This document shows positions 26,896 to 34,686 of a stretch of DNA of 64,000 bases, in pieces; position 1 is the first letter of the stretch; every line of letters starts with the position of its first letter. The translations under genes and the position numbers were made by a program. The notes under the pieces are model-generated. The model had not been told where the DNA came from. It ran no database searches and saw only the letters and a list, made by a program, of their open reading frames with translations. This DNA is from Dyadobacter diqingensis (GTDB taxonomy: Bacteria; Bacteroidota; Bacteroidia; Cytophagales; Spirosomataceae): assembly GCF_024220585.1 (NCBI RefSeq), contig NZ_JAMXKF010000001.1, forward strand, positions 806,001 through 870,000, written 5' to 3'.

Positions 26896-26935
26896 GTAAA
26901 GCTAAGTAACGCCAGTGCACTATAATTGCACTGGC
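26896..26935 (-). promoter_or_regulatory. inverted-repeat operator plus -7 box, precursor peptide operon
   Basis: GCCAGTGCA (26911-26919) and TGCACTGGC (26927-26935) form a perfect 9-bp inverted repeat with 7-bp spacer. On the minus strand, 6 bases after it, stands TAGCTTTAC (26904-26896), a -7-type box close to TAnnTTTG. The repeat therefore covers the -33 region. The precursor peptide ATG is about 85 bp downstream. The same arrangement is at 28764-28803. Confidence 0.65.
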
Positions 26936-27103
26936 TATATTTTTGTAAAATATTTTTAAAAATTATTTCTTTTTCATCAAAACTCCTTCAAACAGCCGAT
27001 TTGCGACTTTACTTTCCTCCGCTACACGCTATTTGTCGCCGGTTTTGCCGGTATAAACTATACACTCGGCCTAGGTTAGCGAAGTAATGACGTTTATCGT
27101 CCA

Positions 27104-27229
27104 CTACTCAAACCAGGAAATAATGAAACTCTTAATGATAGCGTAGGCTTTAACAACAATAGGGCCACTGAACAATCCAATTAATATGTAGATGTACATT
27201 TGCAGCTTTTTATTTAATCCTGCTTTCAT
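27104..27229 (-). CDS. putative 41-aa single-span membrane peptide
   Basis: ATG at 27229, stop at 27104. Begins basic (MKAGLNKKLQ), has a hydrophobic stretch (MYIYILIGLFSGPIVV, about 11-26), a polar turn (KAYA) and a second short hydrophobic end (IIKSFIISWFE). It follows the 139-aa membrane protein by 23 bp on the same strand and is the last ORF before the peptide operon promoter. No GG leader, so it is not a third precursor of the same type. Immunity or accessory peptides of this size occur in bacteriocin loci; the role here is unknown and the gene itself is tentative. 26936-27103 holds no gene. Confidence 0.4.
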   Translation of the reverse strand: MKAGLNKKLQMYIYILIGLFSGPIVVKAYAIIKSFIISWFE

Positions 27230-27252
27230 CTTTATTAAAAAAGTCTATGTTT

Positions 27253-27672
27253 TTAAAGCATCTTGCCCATTTTTTTTAATTCCCTACGGAAAGCAAAAAA
27301 ATGTACAGTCAAAAAAATAGCTGAAAATTTAAAAAGGTCATTGTCTTTAAGATAAGTCAGGGCTTTATCTACACTAACTGCATCGTCCCTGACAAGTAAG
27401 TTGGATAGGGAAAACACTACGATCATCAGTAATACTCCAAAGAAGGTCTGAAAGAAAGAACGGTATCTTAACCTTTCGATTTCAGCAGTTTCATTTTTCT
27501 CTCTGGAAATAATAACCAATGTCAAACCGCAAAGGCAAAACCATTTAAGAGCCCCAACCCATGTCTCCGCGAATGGTGAAAAGAAGTCAAAATTTAACAT
27601 GACTGATAAAAACATGACCAATGACAGGATCATAATCCAATAACCGATCTTTTTGAAATAAAATGAAATCAT
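27253..27672 (-). CDS. small multi-pass membrane protein, candidate immunity/accessory
   Basis: 139 aa, not recognised as a family. Four likely membrane segments: about 10-28, 37-55, 74-94 and 113-128. A short basic/acidic loop (REKNETAEIERLRYR) lies between segments 2 and 3, and a basic C-terminus (RRELKKMGKML) suggests cytoplasmic ends. It follows the CPBP gene by 11 bp and so is co-transcribed with it. In bacteriocin loci, small membrane proteins next to CPBP proteases commonly protect the producer; this is inference from context only. Confidence 0.7.
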   Translation of the reverse strand: MISFYFKKIGYWIMILSLVMFLSVMLNFDFFSPFAETWVGALKWFCLCGLTLVIISREKNETAEIERLRYRSFFQTFFGVLLMIVVFSLSNLLVRDDAVSVDKALTYLKDNDLFKFSAIFLTVHFFAFRRELKKMGKML

Positions 27673-27683
27673 AAAATAATTGT

Positions 27684-28244
27684 TTATAAGTCAAACCCGA
27701 TTGTGAATTGCCAAATAACCCCAAGGATATTGAATAAAGAATGTAGTAATACACCATACCAAAAACCATAGATGATGCGGATGTACCCTAGCATTAATCC
27801 GCCAAAAGTTTGAGTCATTGTGATGAAGGGGATAAAAAGGTAATGCGAATGATCGAATTGATAATTAAAAAAATGAATCCAGCCAAATATCAAAGCTGAC
27901 AAGTAATATAACCACTTGAAATAAGTTTTTTTTCGATAGTAACCCAGTGAAAGCCGGAATATCCCTTCTTCTATAAGAGGAGCAAGTATAACTGCTGAAA
28001 TCACTGTAGTTAAAACACCTGTTTTATAATCAATTTCTTCTAACCTATTATAAAGCCCTAATTTTTCTGCTATTTCTACCGGATACCAAAGGATAAAGGC
28101 GGATACTACGAATTGTATGATCAAATAGTAGAAACTTACGTTGAGCAATTTTTGATCTTTCGAAATATCTACATAATCAGGAGCATTTGGGTTTTTAATA
28201 AACCCGATAAAATGCAGTATAAGATATTTGAAATGGACGGTCAT
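27684..28244 (-). CDS. CPBP family intramembrane metalloprotease, candidate immunity protein
   Basis: 186 aa, integral membrane protein of the CAAX protease/bacteriocin-processing (CPBP, Abi) family. All three motifs are present: EExxxR as Glu92-Glu93...Arg97 (LIEEGIFRL), FxxxH as Phe120-His124 (FGWIHFF), and HxxxN as His168-Asn172 (HSLFN). Members encoded in bacteriocin loci such as the plantaricin locus (PlnI-type) give self-immunity that depends on these residues. Here the gene sits directly upstream of the peptide operon and shares its operator type, which fits immunity. Alternatively it could process the precursor or its leader. Confidence 0.85.
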   Translation of the reverse strand: MTVHFKYLILHFIGFIKNPNAPDYVDISKDQKLLNVSFYYLIIQFVVSAFILWYPVEIAEKLGLYNRLEEIDYKTGVLTTVISAVILAPLIEEGIFRLSLGYYRKKTYFKWLYYLSALIFGWIHFFNYQFDHSHYLFIPFITMTQTFGGLMLGYIRIIYGFWYGVLLHSLFNILGVIWQFTIGFDL

Positions 28245-28265
28245 GTTAAGTATGTGTCTTTAGAT

Positions 28266-28705
28266 TTATTGATGGGCATATTCTTTGACGGCAACGCTAC
28301 CTGAACTCGTCCTTTCCTGTGTACTTCCAGGTTGATTTACCTTGTTAATAAAAGATAAAAACGGCTGAACCAACATGGCTGGTTTCATCACAGGGCCATT
28401 AAAATTAAGATGCAAAGGATGGCTACCGGTAATTTTGTTATAAATATCCAGCCCTTCATTCACCTCAAAATCCACAAGTATCGCCTTCATTTCGGTCATT
28501 ACTATATTTTTCTTTTCATTAATATCCGGAACTGTCTGGAATTTTTTTAACCGTTTCCATGGTCGTTGGGAAGGTTTGAAATAATTCACAGTTTACATCC
28601 AAGCACATGAATCTCGTACTCGTTTTTCAGATGGCTCGCCAGGTTCATGGCAGGAATTACATGACTTTGAATATTGGCCGGGTAGAAAAGCAAAGATTTT
28701 TTCAT
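28266..28705 (-). pseudogene. broken glycosyltransferase-like gene (GT-B, N-terminal part)
   Basis: Two overlapping minus-strand ORFs look like one interrupted gene. The first (28705-28586, 39 aa) starts MKKSLLFYPANIQSHVIPAM, the N-terminal pattern of GT1-type glycosyltransferases (FYP..x-x-SHV-x-P). It ends in a TGA that overlaps the GTG start of the second (28589-28266, 107 aa). The second contains MKAILVDFEVNEGLDIYNKI and NFNGPVMKPAMLVQPFL, similar in order to the region after the first Rossmann strand of such enzymes. The C-terminal nucleotide-sugar domain is missing. A short third-frame stretch near 28580-28510 also reads in register, pointing to frameshifts. The 107-aa ORF could be an independent small protein. 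Confidence 0.4.
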
Positions 28706-28763
28706 CTGTTGAATTGCATAAAATCCCCTATCACTAAAAGCCCCTTGCTTTCAGTTGTAAACC

Positions 28764-28803
28764 ATAAATCTAGAAACTGCCAGTGCACTATTTCTGCACA
28801 GGC
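28764..28803 (-). promoter_or_regulatory. second copy of inverted-repeat operator plus -7 box
   Basis: GCCAGTGCA (28779-28787) and TGCACAGGC (28795-28803), again with a 7-bp spacer; one mismatch from a perfect repeat. On the minus strand, 6 bases after it, comes TAGATTTAT (28772-28764), matching the spacing of the copy at 26896-26935. It overlaps the 3' end and stop codon of the HTH regulator gene and would drive the 28705-27104 operon. Confidence 0.6.
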
Positions 28804-29105
28804 AATAATTCTTTAAAAAATTCAGGCGTTATTTGAAACTCTCCTACTTCAACAGACTTGGTTTCTTCATTACTCGATTCGCAAAAACCCATGTTAAACC
28901 GGACGGATCGTTCATAATAATAGGTTTGCCTTATGTGGCAAAAAGAGATCGGGGCTCCCATTTCTCTCATAACGCGTATGTATTCAAACACAGCTCTTTT
29001 CGAGAGGTCTAATTTTTCAGCCAATTCAGCTGGGGAACCAGTGGCTCTTGTCCCAATCATATGGTGTAGCCGGTCAAACCGTTCCAGATATTTTATCAGG
29101 TTCAT
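28788..29105 (-). CDS. small HTH transcriptional regulator of the peptide locus
   Basis: 105 aa from ATG 29105 (MNLIKYLERFDRLHHMI); the 16 extra residues of the longer reading look non-native. Residues about 5-62 form an HTH_11/DeoR-like winged helix: TGSPAELAEKLDLSKRAVFEY is the helix-turn-helix. The rest has a short beta-type wing (SFCHIRQTYYYERSVRFNMG) and an acidic tail with no sensor domain. It is the first gene of the minus-strand block and lies directly upstream of the inverted-repeat promoter at 28764-28803. It is the obvious candidate to bind the paired inverted repeats, though whether as activator or repressor is unknown. Confidence 0.75.
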   Translation of the reverse strand: MNLIKYLERFDRLHHMIGTRATGSPAELAEKLDLSKRAVFEYIRVMREMGAPISFCHIRQTYYYERSVRFNMGFCESSNEETKSVEVGEFQITPEFFKELLPVQK

Positions 29106-29155
29106 ATTATAGCGTGTGTGTGTAATATTCGAAATGCAATGTAGAAACTTCAATC

Positions 29156-29186
29156 AAAAAAGCCTTCGTAATCAGGCTTCTTTTTT
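29156..29186 (-). terminator. terminator after the GH25 gene
   Basis: Read on the minus strand: GAAGCC, a 7-nt loop region, then GGCTTTTTT. It lies about 120 bp past the GH25 stop codon and separates that gene from the regulator. Confidence 0.65.
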
Positions 29187-29307
29187 AATCAAATTTGGAA
29201 TAAAACAATATTTTATTTTAATAAATACATTAACCACAAAATCCAGATCAGGAATGACAAACCTCAAATCTGGTTATATGTATTCCGAATCACGAGTTCT
29301 TTAGACC

Positions 29308-30111
29308 CTACTCCCCCAACCGCTCCCAATCTCCCGGTTCGTGTAAAAAAACATTGTAGTCTACAAAACCGCGGATTCCGTCGGCCCAGCCTTTTTCGCT
29401 GTGTTGCCAAAACAGGACGTGGGCGTCTTCGGCCAGGTCGTTGAGGTGCGTGCGTGAATACCCTGCCAGCCACAGGGGATAATCGTCGAAATTTCCGGCG
29501 ATGTATTTTTTGTAGAAATGTTCGTTTACATAGATGATCGGACGCACACCATAGTGTTTTTCGATCAGTACAAGCCAGTTTCTGACACCTTTAACGATGA
29601 TCTCGTTAGGTTTTCTGGCATCTGTTTCAAGGTCTAATACCGGTGGCAGATCGCCCGGAAGCAGTTCCACCTGTCCGATAAAATTCTCTACCTGCCTGTC
29701 GGACATTACACGCGGGTTATAAAAGTGATAAGCACCCCGTTTCATGCCAACCCTTCGCGCCTCCTTCCAGTTTCTCTGAAATTGCCGGTCCAGATGTGTG
29801 GCGCCCTCTGTTGCTTTTATGTAAACAAAATCAATTCCGACTTCATCGGTTCGTGAGTTTTTCAGCTTGTCCCAGTTTATACGCGCATTATGATGGGATA
29901 CATCAATACCATGCAAGGCATATTTGAGCGGAAACTTAATTCCGAATTTACCTACGTAAGTCCATTTGTTCTCATCCTTGCTGTCGCTCCACCAAACCAG
30001 AGCGCCAATCACCAGCACAATACCTGCAATAATCGCCCAACCTTTTAACGGCAGAGGTTTCAAATAGTCAGGTTTACTTAAAATGGAACTTCGCGATTTC
30101 TTTTTTGCCAT
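29308..30111 (-). CDS. glycoside hydrolase family 25 lysozyme-like protein
   Basis: Muramidase expected to cut the N-acetylmuramic acid-N-acetylglucosamine bond in peptidoglycan. 267 aa from ATG 30111; the 15 residues upstream of MAKKK were not counted because a basic start followed by the anchor is more natural. One transmembrane anchor (about 24-40) places the catalytic domain in the periplasm. GH25 features are GIDVSHHN (Asp70), FVYIKATEG, GAYHFYNP, the catalytic pair Asp160/Glu162 in PPVLDLE and LWLAGYS. It may be unrelated to the bacteriocin-like cluster, from which it is separated by a terminator. Confidence 0.88.
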   Translation of the reverse strand: MAKKKSRSSILSKPDYLKPLPLKGWAIIAGIVLVIGALVWWSDSKDENKWTYVGKFGIKFPLKYALHGIDVSHHNARINWDKLKNSRTDEVGIDFVYIKATEGATHLDRQFQRNWKEARRVGMKRGAYHFYNPRVMSDRQVENFIGQVELLPGDLPPVLDLETDARKPNEIIVKGVRNWLVLIEKHYGVRPIIYVNEHFYKKYIAGNFDDYPLWLAGYSRTHLNDLAEDAHVLFWQHSEKGWADGIRGFVDYNVFLHEPGDWERLGE

Positions 30112-30394
30112 AGGGAAGCAAAAGTACAAAAAGATAGGAATGGTTGGTTGCAACAATGCGGTGCACCAAAAACTTGTCGTTCTTCATAAATATTTTTCCG
30201 CACATCAAACTCCTAATAACAACCTGCTTACCAATAAATTACGCACAAAACAACTCAATTAACTGTCTTCATTCAGCATAAATATCAAAAAAATTACCGC
30301 TTAATGCCGCCTATGGAGTGACCTATGGATAAACGGTAAGTCTAACCCAATACAGACTATATTCCCTCATTGTTTACAATAAATCCTGTAAGTC

Positions 30395-30619
30395 ATGGAA
30401 CCAGAAAATTTAAAGGGTCTCGGAAAGCGATTAAAAAAGCTCCGCCAGCTGCACGGATTGAAGCAAGAAAGAATGGCCCGGGAAATAGGTTTGAGCCAGA
30501 CAGCATACAGCAAAATAGAGACTGGCGATACCAGCTTGACCGTAACAAGGGCTGCCGCAATTGCCAAAGTATTTGGAATGACATTGGCAGCATTACTGGA
30601 ATGGGAAGAAAATATTTGA
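30395..30619 (+). CDS. XRE-family helix-turn-helix protein
   Basis: 74 aa, essentially a single HTH_3 domain: LGKRLKKLRQLHGLKQERMA and EIGLSQTAYSKIETGDTSLTV, with the recognition helix near 32-45. It ends AALLEWEEN. No other domain, so probably a dimeric repressor. It is divergent from GH25 with 283 bp between them. That gap has TTACCG...CGGTAA arms around a direct repeat of CTATGGA (about 30296-30342), a possible autoregulatory site that is weakly supported. Confidence 0.8.
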   Translation: MEPENLKGLGKRLKKLRQLHGLKQERMAREIGLSQTAYSKIETGDTSLTVTRAAAIAKVFGMTLAALLEWEENI

Positions 30620-31024
30620 AAAGAAATTAAAAAAAATTGTGACGCCAGATAATATCGCTCGTCTACATACCGAATAAAAGGAAACAGGTTGCACACACTA
30701 TACATACATTATCATAACAAAACGATTGATTACACGCACATTTCATAACACTTCATCATTTTACAACACTTCATCAACAAACACAATTTAAGCTTACTCA
30801 CCATTTCATTTTACACACACTCGAAGCCTATTCTAAACGAAAGTTAATGAATAGGCTTTTTTACGTCCATTTCAAGCCATTTCCGTACCACTGATGTGTG
30901 AATTTACCATTCATTTCGATATTGTGCCACTCATGTACTTTGCATTGCATAGTACCTGCCATAACCCATACATTTGTTATGTTCTTTAAGCGTAACACAT
31001 AACAAATTCATAAATCTATTAGCC
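30620..31024. other. intergenic region with orphan terminator and short direct repeats
   Basis: No gene seen. It contains AACACTTCATCA twice about 19 bp apart (near 30746 and 30765). A clear terminator is listed separately at 30824-30862. The TTG-initiated N-terminal extension of the next gene (30974-31024) was rejected in favour of the signal-peptide ATG. Confidence 0.5.
30824..30862 (+). terminator. rho-independent terminator
   Basis: AAGCCTATTC pairs with GAATAGGCTT across 15 nt, then six Ts. It lies 205 bp after the XRE gene, so it ends that transcript or an unseen short RNA. Confidence 0.8.
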
Positions 31025-31405
31025 ATGAAAAATTCAATCAAAAACATCGTAAGCGCTCTGGTTTTAGTCGCAACCATTTCATTCACTGCTGTTGCAGGAG
31101 ATAAAGAAGTGAAAAAAGTAACCGGATTCAATTCCGGAGTTTATGCTTCCAAAGACGGAAAGCTTAAAGTAAACATCGACAAGTACAACAATGCCAGCAC
31201 TGCGATACTTTTCCAGGATTCGAAAGGAAAAGTGTTTTACAGAGAAGTTGCGGGGAAATACGATAAAAAATTGAGAAGAGAAATTGATATCAACGACCTT
31301 CCCGCCGGAAATTACACATTGGAAATCGTTAGCAAAGGAGAAAAACAAACCAAAGAATTCCAGTTACTCGAAAAGGTGGTTGAGCGCTCAATCAAGATGG
31401 ATTAA
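31025..31405 (+). CDS. small secreted protein, DUF3244-like
   Basis: 126 aa from ATG 31025, which starts a signal peptide (MKNSIKNIVSALVLVATISF, cleaved near VAG). The mature part is about 100 residues of beta-strand pattern: GKLKVNIDKYNNASTAILFQ, KGKVFYREVAGKY, LPAGNYTLEIVSKGEK. This resembles the short Ig-like DUF3244/T9SS-tail folds of Bacteroidota but without a clear sorting signal. It is likely periplasmic or outer membrane-associated with unknown role. A shared bidirectional terminator separates it from leuS. Confidence 0.7.
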   Translation: MKNSIKNIVSALVLVATISFTAVAGDKEVKKVTGFNSGVYASKDGKLKVNIDKYNNASTAILFQDSKGKVFYREVAGKYDKKLRREIDINDLPAGNYTLEIVSKGEKQTKEFQLLEKVVERSIKMD

Positions 31406-31424
31406 TTTGCGGTCCGTTGCAAAC

Positions 31425-31462
31425 AAAAAAACCGATGCAGGAGAACCTGCATCGGTTTTTTT
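31425..31462. terminator. bidirectional terminator between secreted protein gene and leuS
   Basis: AAAAAAACCGATGCAGG pairs with CCTGCATCGGTTTTTTT around AGAA; A and T runs on either side serve both convergent genes. Confidence 0.95.
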
Positions 31463-31474
31463 ATCACTTTATTT

Positions 31475-34300
31475 TTAAATAACCACGTTCACTATACGTT
31501 TCGGAACTACGATGACTTTTTTAGGCGTATTCCCTTCCAGCCATTTGATCACAACTTCATTAGCGAGCACTTCTTTTTCAATCTCAGTAGGTGCTGTATC
31601 CAGGGCAAACGGAAGTGTCACCCGGACTTTTCCATTGATCTGAATCGGATATTCGAATACGGCATCCACAACATATTGTTGTTCCCATTTCGGGAAAGCT
31701 GCTTTCGAAACAGTTCCTTCCTCATTACCCAACGCGGCCCACAATTCTTCACTCAAATGCGGCGCATAAGGAGAAATCAGGATAACCAGTTCCTGCAAAA
31801 TAGATTTCTTGTTGCATTTCAGACTTCCCAGCTCGTTTACACACATCATGAATGCACTTACGCCCGTGTTGAAAGAGAAGTTTTCAATGTCTTCCTCAAT
31901 TTTCTTGATCGTTTTGTGCAATACCTTCAACTCCTCAGGTTTCGCAGCTTCGTCTTTTACAACCCACTGCCCCTGATCGTTGAAAAACAAACGCCAGAAT
32001 TTACGGATGAAACGATATGTCCCATCAATACCATTGGTATTCCATGGTTTAGCCTGCTCCAACGGTCCAAGGAACATTTCATACAAACGAAGCGTATCCG
32101 CACCATATCGTGTAACGATATCATCCGGGTTTACAACATTGAACTTGGATTTCGACATTTTCTCGACTTCCACGCCGCAATGATATTTTCCGTCTTCCAG
32201 AATAAATTCAGCATTTTCACCAGCAATGTCAAGGCGGCTTGCCTTGAATTTCTCAACGTCAAGGATATCGTTTTCAACGATATTCACATCCACGTGCAAA
32301 GCAGAAACTTCATACTGAGATTTCAGGCCTTCGCTGACGAAAACAGGTTTGCTGTATTCTTCGCTTTTTACACGATAAACAAAACTGCTACGCCCCTGGA
32401 TCATTCCCTGGTTGATCAATTTTTTGAACGGCTCTTCCTCCGGCACAAACCCACGGTCTTTCAAAAACTTGTTCCAGAAACGACTGTACAATAAGTGCCC
32501 GGTCGCATGCTCCGTTCCACCGATGTACAAATCGACATTACGCCAGTAATCGATTGATTCTTTTGACGCAAATTCTGCGTCATTTTTCGCATCCATATAA
32601 CGGTACCAGTACCAGCTGCTTCCAGCCCATCCCGGCATCGTACTCAATTCGTACGGATTTCCGCTGCCATGCCCCCAACCTTCTGCGCGACCCAATGGTG
32701 GTTCGCCGTTTTCAGTTGGCAAATATTTATCAATCGCCGGTAGGTTAAGCGGCAATTCTTCTTGTTTCAACAAGTAAGGAAGCGGTTGACCATTGCTGTC
32801 ATTTTTGTAGAAAACAGGCACAGGCTCACCCCAATAACGCTGACGGCTGAAAACAGCATCGCGCAGACGGTAATTGATCTTGCCTTTCCCTACACCTTTT
32901 TCTTCCAGCCACTGGATCAAAACTTTGTTGGCTTCGTGGAAAGTCAGGCCGTTAATGATGCCAGAATTGATATATTTCCCTTCCTTGGTATTATCCGCCT
33001 GTACATCAATTTCCTTCTGAGAATCCAGGATCGGGATAATCGGCAGGTCGAAATGTTTCGCAAAATTCCAGTCACGCTGGTCGCCCGACGGTACCGCCAT
33101 CACCGCACCCGTTCCATAACCCGCCAAAACATAGTCTGCAATATAAACCGGAATTTTCTCGTCGTTGAACGGATTAATGGCATAAGCTCCTGTAAACGCA
33201 CCGGAAACGGTTTTCACATCACTCATCCGATCGCGCTCCGACCGTTTTTTAGTAAAATCAATATACGCATCGATATCCGCTCTTTGCTCAGGTGTCGTGA
33301 TCACATCCACAAGCTCATGCTCAGGCGCGATTACCATAAACGAAACACCATAAATCGTATCCACACGAGTTGTGAAAACCGTTATGGATTCCACACCAGC
33401 CCCACCCTCTTTTGAAGTCGCGACCGGGAAAGTCACAAGCGCACCCACCGAACGACCGATCCAGTTACGCTGCTGCTCTTTCAGGGATTCTGTCCAATCC
33501 ACATTGTCCAGGCCATCCAAAAGACGCTGCGAATAAGCCGTGATACGCATCATCCACTGACGCATCAGCTTCTGGATCACCGGAAAACCACCACGCTCAG
33601 AAACACCATCCTTCACCTCATCATTGGACAACACAGAGCCCAAACCCGGGCACCAGTTTACCGTTGCATCCGCAACATAGGTAATCCTGTATTTCAGCGT
33701 AGCCTTATATTTTTCCTCTTCTGACCATGAATCCCACTCCTCAGCGGTGAAAGCAGCCGTATCCTCGTCACAAGCTGCATTAACCTGTTGGTTACCGTTG
33801 GCTTCAAACTTCGCGATCAGCGTTTCGATTCTTTCCGCTTTCTGGGTATCGTTGTTGTACCAGCTTTCAAAAAGTTCCGTAAAAATCCACTGCGACCATT
33901 TATAATACGACGGATCCGACGTACGTACCTCACGGCTCCAGTCGTAACTGAAACCCAGATTTTTCAATTGTTCAATGTAACGGGTAATATTCTGCTCCGT
34001 AGTGATTGCCGGATGCTGTCCTGTCTGGATCGCGTATTGCTCAGCCGGAAGGCCGAAACTATCAAATCCCATCGGGTGCAACACATTAAATCCTTTCAGG
34101 CGCTTATATCTGGAATAAATATCAGAAGCAATATATCCAAGCGGATGACCTACGTGCAAGCCGGCTCCGGAAGGATACGGGAACATATCCAAAACATAAT
34201 ATTTGGGAAGATCAGACTTGTTCTCAACCTGAAAAGTCTCATTTTGTTCCCAAAAATTCTGCCATTTCTTTTCTATTTCCCGAGGGCTATATTCACTCAT
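31475..34300 (-). CDS. leuS: leucine--tRNA ligase
   Basis: Class I aminoacyl-tRNA synthetase charging tRNA-Leu in the cytoplasm. 941 aa, longer than the roughly 860 of E. coli. The HIGH-type motif is GLHVGHPLGY (about 48-56), the CP1 editing domain is in the middle (SFMVIAPEHELV; AVPSGDQRDW), and KMSKS is at 714-718. A large polar insertion between SYDWSREV and the zinc/editing region (about 150-215, rich in E/A/K) and another at about 645-700 account for the extra length. Both are commonly seen in Bacteroidota members as far as I recall. The whole reading frame is intact. Confidence 0.97.
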   Translation of the reverse strand: MSEYSPREIEKKWQNFWEQNETFQVENKSDLPKYYVLDMFPYPSGAGLHVGHPLGYIASDIYSRYKRLKGFNVLHPMGFDSFGLPAEQYAIQTGQHPAITTEQNITRYIEQLKNLGFSYDWSREVRTSDPSYYKWSQWIFTELFESWYNNDTQKAERIETLIAKFEANGNQQVNAACDEDTAAFTAEEWDSWSEEEKYKATLKYRITYVADATVNWCPGLGSVLSNDEVKDGVSERGGFPVIQKLMRQWMMRITAYSQRLLDGLDNVDWTESLKEQQRNWIGRSVGALVTFPVATSKEGGAGVESITVFTTRVDTIYGVSFMVIAPEHELVDVITTPEQRADIDAYIDFTKKRSERDRMSDVKTVSGAFTGAYAINPFNDEKIPVYIADYVLAGYGTGAVMAVPSGDQRDWNFAKHFDLPIIPILDSQKEIDVQADNTKEGKYINSGIINGLTFHEANKVLIQWLEEKGVGKGKINYRLRDAVFSRQRYWGEPVPVFYKNDSNGQPLPYLLKQEELPLNLPAIDKYLPTENGEPPLGRAEGWGHGSGNPYELSTMPGWAGSSWYWYRYMDAKNDAEFASKESIDYWRNVDLYIGGTEHATGHLLYSRFWNKFLKDRGFVPEEEPFKKLINQGMIQGRSSFVYRVKSEEYSKPVFVSEGLKSQYEVSALHVDVNIVENDILDVEKFKASRLDIAGENAEFILEDGKYHCGVEVEKMSKSKFNVVNPDDIVTRYGADTLRLYEMFLGPLEQAKPWNTNGIDGTYRFIRKFWRLFFNDQGQWVVKDEAAKPEELKVLHKTIKKIEEDIENFSFNTGVSAFMMCVNELGSLKCNKKSILQELVILISPYAPHLSEELWAALGNEEGTVSKAAFPKWEQQYVVDAVFEYPIQINGKVRVTLPFALDTAPTEIEKEVLANEVVIKWLEGNTPKKVIVVPKRIVNVVI

Positions 34301-34348
34301 TCTTTATCAACAATTTAGTCTAAAATTAACTTTGGTATTAATAGCCCG

Positions 34349-34376
34349 CAAAAATAGCGTTTTTGATTGTATTCAA
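34349..34376 (-). promoter_or_regulatory. putative leuS promoter
   Basis: On the minus strand TTG, 17 bases, then TATTTTTG, close to the TTG-N19-TAnnTTTG pattern and about 50 bp before the leuS ATG. Confidence 0.45.
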
Positions 34377-34686
34377 CCTCGTTTTGCCGTAATTCCTGTC
34401 AATATTAAGTTTTGTAAACCATACAGATTGTTATGATTATTAAAGGATTACAGTCAAAATGTAATGCCGCCGTTAGATAAATTGTGTGACCATAACAGTC
34501 TTCACACGTATAAAATCCTCACTGCGCCTGGAATACGCAGGTTTTATTAAATTTAAAAAATGCGAAATTCCTGGGGAAACAAATGCTCACATGGACACAA
34601 AATATCGTTGTTGTACCAACGGCATAGCTTTTTACAAAGGATTTTTAACAACCAGTAAAATCATCAATTAAAATTAAAAACAGTTT
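34377..34686. other. intergenic, no gene seen
   Basis: AT-rich gap between the divergent leuS and barrel-protein genes. The short ORF frames here lack a start context or family likeness. A weak hairpin (CCTGGAATACGCAGG area, about 34525) is the only structure noted. Confidence 0.4.

Noticed and set aside
26911..26935. Inverted repeat as a terminator
   Set aside because: No plus-strand gene precedes it, and the minus-strand side lacks a T-run; matched geometry to the second copy favours a promoter element.
31676..34318. Long plus-strand ORFs opposite leuS (272, 217 and 176 aa)
   Set aside because: They are antisense shadows of leuS: no family likeness, low-complexity composition and no promoter.
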